From Onthophagus taurus (taxonomy: Eukaryota; Arthropoda; Insecta; Coleoptera; Scarabaeidae), in contig NC_091968.1 of the NCBI RefSeq assembly GCF_036711975.1, positions 5,890,001-5,954,000 on the forward strand: a DNA stretch of 64,000 bases. Reading direction: 5' to 3'. The notes under the pieces are model-generated. The model ran no database searches. It saw only the letters and a program-made list of their open reading frames with translations, and was not told where the DNA came from. A program made the translations under genes and the position numbers. Of the stretch, positions 1-12,271 are shown in pieces (position 1 is the stretch's first letter; each line of letters begins with the position of its first letter).

Positions 1-314
1 AACCGTTCTTTCCCAATACATAAAATTGATAAACTTACTTTCTGTCCCTCTTTCTCACCTCTGCACTTTTTTCCCTTATTTTCTTATTTATTAACTCGTA
101 TTTTCATTGCATCCATCCTTTTCCATCAATCTTAATTCAACAAAAGTAAGAGAAACGAAAACGAATAGTTCGTTAACCTCATAATGACGATTTTACTTTC
201 AATCATTAATAACTTAATGAAAGAAGTCAATTTGGAATTTGGTTTCCATGGAAAAAAGATCAATATATTTTAAATGATTAATTCGTTAAAAATAAAAGTC
301 AAAAATTAATTGAA
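1..314. other. Upstream flank of Pkd2-A, no feature seen
   Basis: AT-rich sequence with no recognisable gene or repeat. An in-frame TAA at 279-281 lies upstream of the ATG at 315 and supports that start for Pkd2-A. No clear TATA box was identified. Confidence 0.5.
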
Positions 315-3300
315 ATGGAGTACAGCTCATCATCAGAACACTCCGATAAAGACCGCGAAAAAGACAAAGAGGTTTTCAAAAAAGATAGAAAGTACGATTT
401 CGATAAATTTCAAAAAACCAAATGGGTCACCGGCGAAATGGGGCCTTATTTCAAAAGGGATTTATTTTTGCTTGTTCACGCTCGAGCGACAATTCTTTAC
501 GTAGCTTTCGTCGTTTGTTTGACCGTTGGTAAAAATTAATTAAATTAATATTTTAATTTTTATTAAATTAAATCTTTAAAAAGCTGCCCTGGGCATGGTT
601 GACGACAAAATGTTTTTTATGAGTCAATCGCTTCGCGATCACCTCAAAGAACAAGCCGGCCATGAAAGTCCGACTTTAGAAGAAACTTCCACAGTCAAAT
701 TTGAAGATATTACGACCATCGAAAAGATGTGGGATTTCATTCGAAATCATTTGATAAAGTATTTACACGCTCAACAATTTCCGGGAACTTTGCGACCTTT
801 AGAACCAGAAGATGATAATATAACCGATAACGACACGGAAGATGCAATTATTGATGAAGTCGAAGAAATAGAGTTATCTACATTGGAATCTGGATCTTCA
901 GATGAACCACCAAAACGGAAAAGACAAGCTGATGACACTGCTACATCTGGGAATTCGACAGGAAATGAGAATGACACGTTAGATGAAGACTACGTCGATG
1001 AAGAATTTTTATTTGATAGGTTATTTAATTCAATATACAGTAAATCCTCGATATAACGGATTAATAAGGAAAAGTAGAATCTAAGAGGACTACTACATCT
1101 CAAAATAAGTGTGTAGTTGAAGGTCCGTTCGTGACGTCAACGCCGAATAACAATTAATACTAGAACTAATATTAGATCTAGAGCTAGAAACATTCGGATT
1201 TAGCCGTCTTAAGACACCTAGAACTAGAAAGTCTAAATTGTTATTCAGTGCTAAATTGTGGTATATATTTGTTGAACTAAAACTAGAACTAACACTAGAC
1301 CAACAACTAAAAGCATTTGGGTTTAGCCGCACGTCTCTAAAGACGGTTAAACCCGAATGCTTCTAGTTCTAGGTCTAATGCTAGTTCTAGTAACAGTGCA
1401 AGTGTAAAACTAGAACTAACGCTGTGTTAGTCGAATTCGAAGTAGTAGTTAGTAGTGTTAGTTCTAGTTTTAATTTTTATGCACTTCTATATTGTTGTGT
1501 ATTTCTATTGAGCTAAAAGTAGAACTAACACTAGACCAACAACTAGAATCATTTGGGTTTAGCCGCACGTCTCTAAAGACGGCTAAACCCGAATGTTTCT
1601 AGTTCTAGTGATAGTGCAAGTGTAAAACTATAACACTAGACCTAGAACTATAAAGTTTCGGGTTTAGCTGTGCGTCTTCACACTATAACGGTTATAATGA
1701 CCAAAATTTGTCACGTCATAAATTGAGGTTGAGTATAAAAATTAATTATTATCTCAGGAACGAATAGAGATTTTCAAGTACGCTTTTCTTCATGAATATG
1801 ATAATACGTTTCACTATAAGCCCTGAAAATTTCATTAAGAAATCTTAAGAATTCGATTTTGTATGATTTTTTAAAGATAATGACAAACATTGGTAACGTT
1901 ATAAATCAAAGATAAGTTCAAAAAGTATTATCTTTTAAACGGATAGGGATTTTCAAGTGCGGTTTTGTTCATTAAAAAGATCATATGTTTCGCTATAAGC
2001 CCCGAAAATTTCATTAAGAAATCTTAAGAATTCGATTTTTTATGATTTTTTGAAAATAATGACAAAAATTTCTAACGTCATGAATTGAGGTTGAGTTCAA
2101 AAATTATTATTTCATGAACGAATAGAGATGTTCAAATTCGGGTTGCTTCATGAAAACGATAATATGTTTTGCTATAAGCCAGGTAAATTTCATGAAGAAA
2201 TCTTAAGAATTCGATTTTTTATGATTTTTTCAAAATAATGACATAATTGGTAACGTTATCAATTGAGGTTGAGTTCAAAAATTATTATCTCATAAACGGA
2301 TAGAGATTTTCATGTGCAGTTTTCTTCATGAAAAAGATCATACGTATCGCTATAAGCCCCGAAAATTTCATTAGGGAATCTTAAGAATTCGGTTTTTTAT
2401 GATTTTTTCAAAATAATAACAAAATTGGTAACGTTATAAATTGGGGTTGAGTTCAAATATCATTATCTGATGAATGATTAGAGATTTTCAAATACGGTTT
2501 TCTTCATGAAAAAGATCATACGTTTTGCTATAAACCTCGACAACTTCATTAAGACATCGTAAGAATTAAATTTTTCACGATTTTTTCAAAATAATGACAA
2601 AAATTTTTAACGTCATAAATTGAGGTTGAGTTCGAATATTATTATCTCATGAACGATTAGAGATTTTCAAATACGGTTTTCTTCATGAAAAAGATCATAC
2701 GTTTTGCTATAAGCCCCGAAAATTTCATTAGGGAATCTTAAAAACTCGATTTTTTATGATTTTTTCAAAATAATGACAGAATTTTGTAATATCATAAGTT
2801 GAGGTTAAGTTCAAAAATTATTATCTCATGAACGGATAGAGATTTTCCAATACGGTTCTCTTCATGTAAAAGGTCATACTTTTCACTATAAGCCCCGAAA
2901 ATTTTATTAAGAAATCTTAATAATTCGATTTATTATGATTTTTTCAAAATAATGACAAAAATTTTTAACGTCATAAATTGAGGTTGAGTTCAAATGTTAT
3001 TATCTCATGAACGATTAGAGATTTTCAAATACGGTTTTCTTCATGAAAAAGATCATCCGTTTTGCTATAAGCCCCGAAATTTTCATTAGGGAATCTTAAA
3101 AATTCGAGTTTTTTTGATTTTTTCAAAATTATGGTAAAAATTGTTTACGCTATAAATTGAAATTAAGTTCAAAAATTATTATCTCATGAACGAATAGAGA
3201 TATTGAAATATAGTTTTCTTCATGAAACAGGTCACACATTTCACTATAAGCTACTATTCAGCTTAGATTGTTGTATATTTTTCATTGAACTGAAACTAGA

Positions 3301-6300
3301 ATTAGAAACATTCGGGTTTAGCCGTACATCTCTTAAAAGGGCTAAACCCGAATGTTTCTAGTTCTAGCTCTTGTGTTAGTTCCTGAATAACAATTACAAC
3401 TAGAGTTACCGTCCTACATTTATACATCATATAGACAACTCATGGAATACCCCGAGTTTATATATTCCTTGTTCATAGAACACCTGGTGAATAACCCGGC
3501 TTGGATTCTATCCAAAGAGTGTCCCAACAAGAGCGCCGGATTTAAATTTGCCACTATTTTATTAATACGAGTTGTATGGCGTTTTTTGTTTGACAGTTGT
3601 CACGTATATACCGCGCGATTTATCAATATGGTGAACCATTCAAACGAACAATGTCTAACTATTGTAAAAACACATTACAAAAATGGTGAAAGTTTTGCGA
3701 AAACTGTTCGCCAATTACGTCAAGTTTTATTTTCAAATACGGTTTTCTTCATGAAAAAGATCATAAGTTTTGCTGCAAACCTCGAAAACTTCATTAAGAA
3801 ATCGTAAGAATTGAATTTTTCGTGATTTTTTCAAAATAATGACAAAAATTTTTAACGTCATAAATTGAGGTTGAGTTCAAATCAAATCACCTTTATTCAC
3901 TTTTTGAGACTATAGTTAGTAGTATAAGGTATGTCAAAAATAAGTACACAATATAGTATAAATACACAATAAATACACAACAAGCCGAGAAAATAATAAA
4001 CTAATCGTTATAGTATTCATCCAGAGAATAGTAGCATGCTTCCATGATCCTTTTTTAAGAGTAATTTTAAATTTGTCCAAAGGTAAAGATTTAACATCAT
4101 TTGGTAAGTTGTTAAATATTTTGGCGCAAGAGTAGAGCGGAGAGTTTTTAATATATAAAATATTAAATATAAATATTATTATCTCATGAACGATTAGAGA
4201 TTTTCAAATACGGTTTTCTTCATGAAAAAGATCATACGTTTTGCTATAAGCCCCGAAAATTTCATTAGGGAATCTTAAAAATTCGATTTTTTATGATTTT
4301 TTCAAAATAATGACAGAAATTTGTAATATCATAAGTTGAGGTTAAGTTCAAAAATTATTATCTCATGAATGATTAGAGATTTTCAAATACGGTTTTCTTC
4401 ATGAAAAAGATCATACGTTTTGCTATAAACCCCGAAAATTTCATTAGAGAATCTTAAAAATTCGATTTTTTTATGATTTTTTCAAAATTATGGTAAAAAT
4501 TGTTTACGCTATAAACTGAGGTTAAGTTTATAAATTATTATCTCATGAACAAATAGAGATTTTCAAATACGGGTTTCTTCATGAAAACGATAATATGTTT
4601 CGCTATAAGCCAGGAAATTTCATTAAGAAGAATCTTAAAAATTCTATTTTTTATGATTTTTTCAAAATTATGGTAAAAATTGTTTACATTATAAATTGAG
4701 GTTGAGTTTATAAATTATTATCTAATAAACAAATAGAAATTTTCAAATGCGGTTTTTTCATGAAAAAGATCATACGTTTCGCTATAAGGCCCGAAAATTT
4801 TATAAAGAAATCTTAAGAATTCGATTTTTCATGATTTTTTCAAAATAATGACAAAAATTGGTTACGTTATAAATTGAGGTTGAGTTCAAAAATTATTATT
4901 TCATGAACGAATAGAGATATTGAAATATGGTTTTCTTCATGAAACAGGTCACACATTTCACTATAAGCCACTATTCAGCTTAGATTGTTGTATTTTTTCA
5001 TTGAACTGAAACTAGACCTAGAATTAGAAACATTCGGGTTTAGCCGTACATCTCTTAAAAGGGCTAAACCCAAATGTTTCTAGTTCTAGCTCTTGTGTTA
5101 GTTCCTGAATAACAATTAAAACTAGAGCTATCGTCCTACATTTATACATCATATAGACAACTCATGGAATACCCCGAGTTTATCTATTATTCCATGTTCA
5201 TAGAGCAATCTGGGGAATAACCCGGCTTGGATTCTATCTATAAGCTTCTATCTATTATATCAAGATTTTATTGTATTTTTATAGTAATTTTTACATTTTA
5301 TTGTAGAGGTTTAGGTCATGAAAATATTTTAGTGGGCCCAGCTGTAATTCGTGCTGTAATGGTTACCGATTATGAGTGTACTAAACCGTTTGCGTCAGTG
5401 TTTATAAGATGTTACCCACCTTACAGTTCTGCGTATAGGAAAGAGGACACTTCAGAAAGTTACACTTTTCATCATCCGGAACAAACATTAGCCGAACCGT
5501 TTACCGGCAGAGTTTCTGTATACGATGGTGGTGGTTATCAAGAAAAATTAGGCACTACTTATGAGGAGAGTAGAAATATTACAAGGCGACTTAAAAATCA
5601 GAGATATATCTTAAAAGGAACTCGAGCGGTGTTTATCGACGCTGCTTATTACAACCCTAGTATTAATTTATTTTGCTCTGTCAAGTAAGACGGAAAAACG
5701 TTTAAAAAAAAATTCTTAATATATACATTTTAGATTTCTTTTTGAATTACCCGCCGGTGGGGGTGTTGTACCTTCAGCCTACTTTTACACATTGAAATTA
5801 ACTCGAGTGAGCATGCGAGATTACATCAACGCCGGCTTTCAAATTGTATTTCTGATCTTCATTTTATTTTTTATCCTTGAAGCTTTTCGAAGCATGTGTT
5901 TTGTCAAATTGGAGTATTTCCGTTCGTTTTGGAATATAATAAACATCGCTATATTTATTGTACATCACTTTATAATTGGTTTGATTAAAACTGATAATTA
6001 ACTTTTTTTAGGCTTGTATTAAATATTTTTATTATTTTTTTACTCAAATGGTGGCGATGCACGAAGTGATTCAAGCGATGAAAAAAGATAGGAGTGAATA
6101 TATTAGCTTTCAAACGATTACCAGATATGAGATTTCTATGCGTAATTATTTGGCGGTGGTGATCTTTTTGGTTTATTTCAAGATTTTTAAATATCTCAGT
6201 TTTAATTTTACCATGACTATTTTGAACAAAACGATTGAAAAGGTTTTCAATTTGTTTTATTTATAAGACGTTTTTTAATGATTTATTTTTGCAGTGTTTA

Positions 6301-7235
6301 GAGGATGTTTTTGCATTTGCCTTAATGTTCTTCGTAATGTTTATGGCTTTCGCGTTATTTGGCTCTTTATGTTTTGGAAATCAAATTGTTCATTTTTCTA
6401 CGATACCTTTGGCGATGTTTACTTTGTTACGAACGATGTTGGGCGATTTTGATTACAACGAATTTGAAGACGCCGATAGATATGTTGCACAACTTTATTA
6501 CCTTCTTTATATATTTTCAGTTTTTCTTATTTTATTAGTGAGTTAACTCAAAAGAAATTAACATTTAAATTAATTTTCTTGTTATTAGAATTTGTTTTTG
6601 GCTATTATTAACGACACCTACAGCGATGCTAAAACTGAATTAACAACATCAGCCCCTGAAAGAAGAGTTGCTGATTATTGGAAAACTGGTTTATATAATA
6701 TAATGGTTGGAATAGGTTGTAAAAGAATTGCTCCAAAAGCTTTAGTCGCGGGGGGTCGCGTAAATCCTTCGGCTAAAGAAGTTCGCGCAGCTTTAAAACG
6801 GTTACTTTCTTTACAAAAGTTATAATTAAATTAATAAAATTTCATTTTAGAATTGGTTATTCAGAATTGGACATTGATTTATTTTTGGGTCGTTACAATA
6901 TCGACCCTGATTCTCAAGTTCGCGTTAAAGATGTTTCAAAACTGCTTGCTCATTTAAAAGCTAACGTTCCTAATAGGTATTTGCCGAAAATTCACCCTTC
7001 TAAAGACGTAAATCCACCGGCGATTGTGGCTTTGGATGATTTCTCCGAGTAAAAAGCGCTGAAAATCGATTAATTAAAGTTGTTGGTAAATCATTCTTTT
7101 CGTAGGCAACAAAGTCGCTTGGTTTTAATTGAGAATATGATGCTGAAGTTGGGTGATAAATTAGATGCGCTTTTAGAAAGATTGGGAACGATTAAGGATC
7201 CAGATAAGGCAACCTCAAGTGAATCAACTATGTAG
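315..7235 (+). CDS. Pkd2-A: polycystin-2-like cation channel (9 exons, 755 aa)
   Basis: Exons read as 315-528, 584-1019, 5307-5684, 5734-5959, 6012-6242, 6295-6537, 6589-6800, 6851-7048, 7106-7235; all introns are GT-AG and phases join. Family role: six-TM TRPP cation channel of cilia, flagella or ER membranes. S1 is about residues 51-71. The extracellular polycystin/TOP domain (73-342) keeps the two disulfide cysteines (about 240 and 251). S2 follows the ELPAGGGVVPS motif, and S3-S4 is in exon 5. The pore exon 6 has FGNQ and filter MLGDFD. Exon 7 starts with FLAIINDTYSDAK. The tail has an EF-hand-like loop NIDPDSQVRVKD and a C-terminal coiled-coil stretch. Odd: an acidic insert of about 70 residues (142-213) containing PPKRKR splits the TOP domain. 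Exon 1 equals exons 1+2 of the paralogs. Intron 2 is 4.3 kb of repeats. The donor at 1020 (GTTATT) was chosen because it alone joins in phase. Confidence 0.88.
1040..1690. repeat. Palindromic CTAGAACTAG repeat cluster in Pkd2-A intron 2
   Basis: Begins with the terminal sequence GTAAATCCTCGATATAACGG, then shows two hairpins (about 1300-1370 and 1540-1610). Their arms read CATTTGGGTTTAGCCG and the reverse complement around an ACGTCTCTAAAGACG loop, flanked by CTAGAACTAACACTAGACC-type arms. A TGACGTCA octamer is at about 1131. A partial copy of the AGAATCTAAGAGGA MITE is at 1074-1100. This is a dispersed family seen in at least eight places in the window. Confidence 0.8.
1690..3255. repeat. 179-bp satellite array, block 1
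   Basis: About nine head-to-tail copies with a period near 179 bp. Each contains TCATGAACG, GAGATTTTCAA, TTCTTCATGAAAAAGATCAT, GCTATAAGCCCCGAAAATTT and TTTTTTCAAAATAATGAC. The junction motif GAGTTCAAA recurs near 2095, 2272, 2449, 2628, 2806, 2986 and 3164. It lies wholly inside intron 2 of Pkd2-A. Confidence 0.9.
3255..3440. repeat. Palindromic CTAGAACTAG element (copy 1 of duplicated end)
   Basis: One hairpin (about 3303-3372) with the ATTCGGGTTTAGCCG arms, followed by sequence running to the GGAATACCCCGAGTTTAT motif. The same segment recurs at 4975-5225. Confidence 0.75.
3590..3725 (+). pseudogene. Transposase N-terminal HTH relic (mariner/Tc1-like)
   Basis: An ATG at 3629 opens an in-frame stretch NEQCLTIVKTHYKNGESFAK followed by TVRQLRQ. 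It resembles the helix-turn-helix start found in many insect Tc1/mariner-type transposases. It ends abruptly where satellite sequence (TTCAAATACGGTTTTCTTC) resumes, so it is a truncated passenger. Family assignment is by eye. Confidence 0.5.
3720..3885. repeat. 179-bp satellite, isolated unit
   Basis: A single unit of the same 179-bp family between the HTH transposase relic and a LINE 3' end. It is part of the duplicated block that continues at 4165. Confidence 0.8.
3890..4150 (-). mobile_element. Non-LTR retrotransposon 3' end relic
   Basis: On the minus strand an open stretch reads AKIFNNLPNDVKSLPLDKFK, typical of the C terminus of insect non-LTR reverse transcriptases. It is followed by an AATAAAGGTGATTTGATTTG tail at 3890-3910 that looks like the 3' end with a short tandem repeat. 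The 5' portion is missing and the element is inserted in the satellite. Confidence 0.6.
4165..4975. repeat. 179-bp satellite array, block 2
   Basis: About 4.5 further copies of the 179-bp unit in the same orientation as block 1. They run into a second copy of the palindromic element at 4975-5225. Confidence 0.88.
4975..5225. repeat. Palindromic element (copy 2 of duplicated end)
   Basis: Near-identical to 3255-3530: the same hairpin (about 5025-5097), then GTCCTACATTTATACATCAT, GGAATACCCCGAGTTTAT and CCCGGCTTGGATTCTATC. It marks a duplication of satellite plus palindrome inside one intron. Confidence 0.8.
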
Positions 7236-7324
7236 AGTCGTTGTTTTGATTAGTTTTTTGATTAGTAGTCTTGAATTTAACTCTTTAATTAAATTTATTA
7301 CAATTTTATTTATTATTTTTCTCT

Positions 7325-7870
7325 TGATCAAGCAACTCAAGTGGATGCCATATACATAGAGTTCAGAAAGGCTTTCGATCGTGTTGATCACAATCTCTTG
7401 TTGTCAAAGCTTCAGATAATGGGATATAATGGATATGATTGATAACTATTTGTTGCGATTAATTGGTTCTTATATGCGTGGTAGAACTCAGGTGGTGTCT
7501 ATTAATGGATATTATTCTGATATAATGTCCGTCCCTTCAGGCGTACCTCAAGGAAGGCAACTTGGCCCCATTCTTTTTAATATTTACATCAATGATATTT
7601 AAAACAAAGTCATAAAACACTACCAGTGCTTAATATATACAGATGATCTGAAATTGTTTGCACGAATTTCAAGAAGTTCGAATGCTATCAGATACGGTTA
7701 CAGCTTAGATGATTAAGTTTTACCCAGAGTATCTCAAATTAAAGACCTTGGGTCACATTTGATAATGCTAAGTTTAAACTTAGTTGGAAAAGCAAAAGCG
7801 TTGAAGCAGTAAAAGTTTTATATTTTGCTTATGTATTTAGTGTACTTAATTTTTGTACTACCATTTGGAA
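7325..7870 (+). mobile_element. Jockey-like LINE reverse-transcriptase relic
   Basis: Broken RT motifs just downstream of Pkd2-A: VDAIYIEFRKAFDRVDHNLL, then GVPQGRQLGPILFNIYINDI, then YTDDLKLFA in place of the catalytic YADD, separated by stops and frameshifts. The usual serine of the PQGS motif is R. No 5' or 3' end is recognisable. Confidence 0.8.
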
Positions 7871-8280
7871 TCCGCAGTATCATACTTACAGTATGTTAAT
7901 TGATTATCGTACCCGACAAAGTATGCAACCAATATCACAGATTAATATTGCAAAGTCGTTTAAAATATATTTACATAGATATATTTTAATAACACTAGTC
8001 TACAAAAAAAATTCATAAAATATACTACATTTGACGCCACTGTATATTTAATGGTAGTTTTAAAACAATGGTCCATAATATGTAAAAAAGGGATTTTTTT
8101 TAGACAAAATGTAAACCAAAAATTTATTCAATATCCGTGGAGGGTTGCAGAAAAATTCTTTTTTACCTTCTATGTAAAGTTTGCTCTTTTTAGAAGACAA
8201 CAAGGTACGCAGGATGAGAATCTATGGCGAAATTACAAAAAGTTATGATCTTCTATATGTAAGAGCACAGCTTTTTCTTG
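7870..8280. other. Unassigned repeat debris
   Basis: Starts with a partial copy (about 7892-7942) of the GTATGCAACCAATATCACAG MITE. It continues with AT-rich sequence sharing CGTGGAGGGTTGCAGAAAAATTC with related sequence near 12020. No gene seen. Confidence 0.5.
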
Positions 8281-9199
8281 TACAGGGTGGGCAAATTTGG
8301 GTGTTATTATAGGCTATCTCAGAAACTATAAGAGATACGAAAAAAGTAGGTGTCATGTCTCGGTCTCTTTTTCCGAGACTAATCCAATCCCGCAAACACC
8401 AAACCTCTATCTTCTTTTGTTTTCATGTTATAGCCAAAATGTCAAATTTTCATGATTTCAAAAAATGCTCATATTTCGTTTATTTTTGAAATTAGAGAAA
8501 TGGGGTTGATACGTTCTTAAGACACTTTTTTAAGTAGGATATACTGCCGTTGAAAAATTTTAAACATACTTGATGATTTTAGAGATACAGCACAAAGTTG
8601 TATTTTTTTAAATACAAACTATAGTTTATTATGATGTTACTGAAAAGAGCATATTTTTACCAATAAAAAATGGTTAGGAAGTAAAGTTTGTTTATTAAAA
8701 ATACAAGAAATGTATTAATGAATAATTAAATATAAATAACAACTTCAGGAACTAAACAGTCACAGACTGTCACCTTCTTCTATTAAACTTACTGGTTGTA
8801 AGGTTAGAACAGTTCGGTATCAGGGTCGTTTTCAGAAGGGCTAAAAAAGTGTCCCTCTAATATCAAATCTTATATACTGAGATAAGTACATTTATTCGAG
8901 CAAAAAGTTATATGGTGAGACTCATTAGTATTACTTCATTAAGTTACATTAAAGTAACAAATATTTTATGTACACAAAATTCAAAAATTTTTCAAAGTTG
9001 TTTCGCACTTCATTAAATATTCAGGTGTCCCTCTGGTAAAATTGCAACTAAAACTATTTCTAAATCGGAAATAAAATAGTATTATATCATTTTATTACTG
9101 TCTTTTTTATATGGGGTAATTAACAAATCGATTTGAAGATGGTTTGCAATTTCTTATACATTTTGGTTTTAAATTAATCTCGAAAATGTTGTGTCCCTC

Positions 9200-10800
9200 G
9201 TTTTAATCTCAACTGCGTTACCACACCTTCTAATATAAATATTCGTGTCGCCATGGGTACCCGGCTCATTGTTAACACTGCATAGGGAAGTTAATATTAG
9301 TATGACACTATAACTGTTAAAAAATATAAAATTGACACGCTGAATATATTCAAGATTTTGATTGATTTCTACAAATATTTTTCTGGCTATTCGGATTCTC
9401 AACTCCGTTACCTGTCGTGAAAGGTAAAGTTTAAGTGATTTCTTACTGTAATTACATTAAGTAAATTACTAAAAAATATACGAACACGGTATGCAACTAT
9501 CAGCATAAAATCTAATTTAGTTTAATTTTGAATATTTTTGAAAGCGCGTTTTCTCAACTCCGTTACTAATGTTAGGCAGTAGCATTTACAGCCACATTTA
9601 ACAGTTACAACGCATTATGTACTGTAAATATTTTATTTTCAATGTATCTAACATTTAGTTAAGTTAAAGAAAAATAAAACAGTGCTCAAATGTGATAATT
9701 TCCAAATTTATATGCACCATGTTTCTCTTGCTTTAGACGAGATCTAATTTTGAGTATAATTTCGATTTTACGTTTTATTATTCTTTTGTTCCAAAATGTG
9801 AAAACTAGAGGTAAGGTCCTAAGTGAGGCTGCGGTTACAACATCAAAGTAAAATAAAATATGCAATCAAAAGAAGAGGGATGCTTTGAGAAGACTGAGAG
9901 CGCAACGAAAAAATGATCCTGAGGCTTATGAAATTGCTAAATTGAAGGAAAGAGAGCGGTATCACCGCAGAGTTAATTACGATAAAATAAAAAAGATATC
10001 AATGTTAACAGATCCAGATAAAAGACGTAAACGGGAAGAATGGAGGGAACATAGTAAAAAACTTACCAAGCAAAAAGGCAGCTAGAAAAACACCAAGTAG
10101 TTACAGAATTGATACAATCTATTCCGAGATACATATTTGTTGCACCTCAGGAATATATTCCATCAGTATCGATCTATAAATGTAGTGAAAAAGAATCTGT
10201 CTGTTGATGAAATTTTGATCCATATGGATTTTTCTAAAAATTACTTCTGTAAATATACTGAAAAAGTACAATCTGCACACTTTGGTTCTTTAAAGCATCA
10301 GATATCTTAGATATAATTGCGGCGTGGTTAAGTCTGTCAAGCAACCTTTCCACACTTTTCGTACCTTAGTTGTATATTAAAAGTATCCACACCAGATTAC
10401 GATACTTTAGTAAAAGTCTTACAAAAGTCAATAAAAGGGATCAAGATCTTTCGTATCGATGAAAAACTAATCCCTATTATCGACGAACTGATCCCAGAAA
10501 ATATTCCTACGTTTAACGGTACGATGAAAGTAGCTTGGATCAATATACTAAGGAATAGACTTACTTTCAGAGAACTGACATGTCTGTGTTGTGAACCCCG
10601 CCAGCTTTGCTCACACTATAACTTGGATCTATGGAGTATAGAACAGCTCTACGTTATAGCGTTGTATATACAGATTCATCATCATTGGATGATGATATGC
10701 CATTGAGTTTAGTACGCAATAAGTTGAGATGTTAGGAACGAAACTTGGAATTAAATTATTATTTGTCAACTCCGTTACCACTTCTCAACTCCGTTACCTC
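9200..10800 (+). repeat. Dispersed CTCAACTCCGTTACC motif (5 copies)
   Basis: Copies near 9205 (CTCAACTGCGTTACC), 9399, 9553, 10770 and 10787, all in the same orientation inside the long-TIR transposon. The last two are about 17 bp apart. They could be internal protein-binding sites of the element, but the function is unknown. Confidence 0.7.
9885..10706 (+). pseudogene. Decayed transposon ORF remnants
   Basis: Two short open stretches (9885-10085 and 10524-10706) separated by stops. The first is Lys/Arg-rich with ERERYHRR, like the N-terminal basic region of several insect transposon proteins. The second has clustered cysteines (CLCCEPRQLC). I cannot name the family; the context between the TIRs says they belong to the element at 8283-11789. 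Confidence 0.45.
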
Positions 10801-11789
10801 TAAACTTAACATTATTTTCATTATTTAATTATATTCTCAAAGTACAAAACTTTTGTTATACTAATATGTTTTCTTCGATAAATATATAACCTAGAAAACT
10901 AATTACACGAATTTTTTTCTTATAAACCTTTTTTCCACCCTTTCTGAGAATGACCCATCAATGAACGAAATCTTTGGTAGTATTTTCCCAGTTTTCCCCA
11001 AACATAAGATTTAGAAGTTTTTTGATATTAGTAATCTTTTCTTTTGAAATTGGGTGAGATAGAGGAAAATTACGGATCATTACTGGGAACGGACTTTCAG
11101 AAGAAGACATGAAGACTTATGTATCTATCATCTTCAAAGGACTCCAATTATTCTATATTTAATTTTATCGTTTTATTTAAAGATAATGCGGAACTTCTTA
11201 AACAGGAAACTCGTTTCGCAAAATTCATGAATGAAATGACAAGTAAACTCACGTTGCTATAGTAACTAAGTAGGATTGTAAGTAACTAAGTTGTAGTAAC
11301 TTTGCGTTTTCCTCGCCTACTATAATTAAAAATTTGAATATTATACTTTAATATTTTAGAATTGAAAATTATTTTCTGCAGATACATCATGCGTGCGATA
11401 CATCATTGGAAAGCTAAAAATATGCTCTTTCCAGTAACATCATAATCAACTATAGTTTATATTTAAAAAAATACAACTTTGTTATATCTCAAAAATTATT
11501 AGCTATGTTTAAAATTTTTCAATGGCAGTATATTCTATTCAAAAAAGTGTCTTAAGTATGTATTAACCTCATTTCTATAATTTCAAAAATAAACAAAATA
11601 TGAGCATTTTTTGAAATCGCTAAAGTTTGATTTTTTGGCTATAACTTAAAAACAAAAGAAGATAGAGATTTGATCTTTACGGGATTGGATTAGTCTCGGA
11701 AAAAGAGACCGGGACATGGCACATACTTTTTTCGTATCTCTTATAGTTTCTGAGATAGCCTATAATAACACCCAAATTTGCCCACCTTG

Positions 11790-12270
11790 TACATGAAATT
11801 CCGCGCAACTAGACTATTAGAAATTTTTAGATTTCATGTTTCGAACGTTTCTGAGATTTTACGTATAGGAGCTATTCATTCCCAATCTTTCGATTTAAAA
11901 TAATTTCACGATGGCTGCCACATCCAGTGTACCGGAAGTAGCCTACAACTTCGTTATTTTAAGCGGAATGCTGCAATTTTTATTGGATATTTGAATCACA
12001 ATACAAAATTCACTCAAACGCCTTGGAGAGCCGTAAAAATTCCGTCTTATTTTCTACATAGGGTTTATACTTTTACAATAGGAAGATGCCCAGGTTTTTC
12101 CTGTTTCTATATTTTTCGGTATTCCTAACGTATATTGCCGTTTTACTCAGTCAATTAAGTTTACTTTGACGGTAAGGTTCAATTAGATCCATTTTTTAAC
12201 CAGTTTTTGAATAAATAAATGAAAAGTTGTAATCTGTACTTTTACTGCTTTTTTTTATTATTTTAAATTC
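11790..12270. other. Unassigned repeat shared with 50810-51190
   Basis: Shares GATGGCTGCCAC, ACCGGAAGTAG and ACAACTTCGTTATTTTAA with the segment near 50935-50985 (GATGGCCGCCACTTCCGG), so it is a diverged copy of one repeat family. No gene seen. Confidence 0.55.
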
Positions 12271-12271
12271 T

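Larger units (their letters stand above)
8283..11789. mobile_element. 3.5-kb DNA transposon with about 390-bp terminal inverted repeats
   Basis: Ends read CAGGGTGGGCAAATTTGGGT and its complement ACCCAAATTTGCCCACCTTG, flanked by TA on both sides, which suggests a TA target duplication. Inverted repeats extend to about 8675 and from about 11395. The inside holds decayed coding sequence: a basic stretch from about 9885 (MRRLRAQRKNDPEAYEIAKL, then KERERYHRR) and a cysteine-containing stretch near 10524-10640 (RELTCLCCEPRQLCSHY). The transposase family was not recognised with certainty. The core also carries five copies of a CTCAACTCCGTTACC motif. Confidence 0.75.

Noticed and set aside
595..1056. 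Reading Pkd2-A exon 2 to the stop at 1056 as a complete 153-residue protein
   Set aside because: The last 12 codons run into a palindromic repeat end. A donor at 1020 joins in phase to the rest of the TOP domain at 5307.
3442..3807. A 121-codon plus-strand ORF
   Set aside because: It chains palindromic repeat, transposase HTH and satellite sequence; only the HTH part has protein-like meaning.
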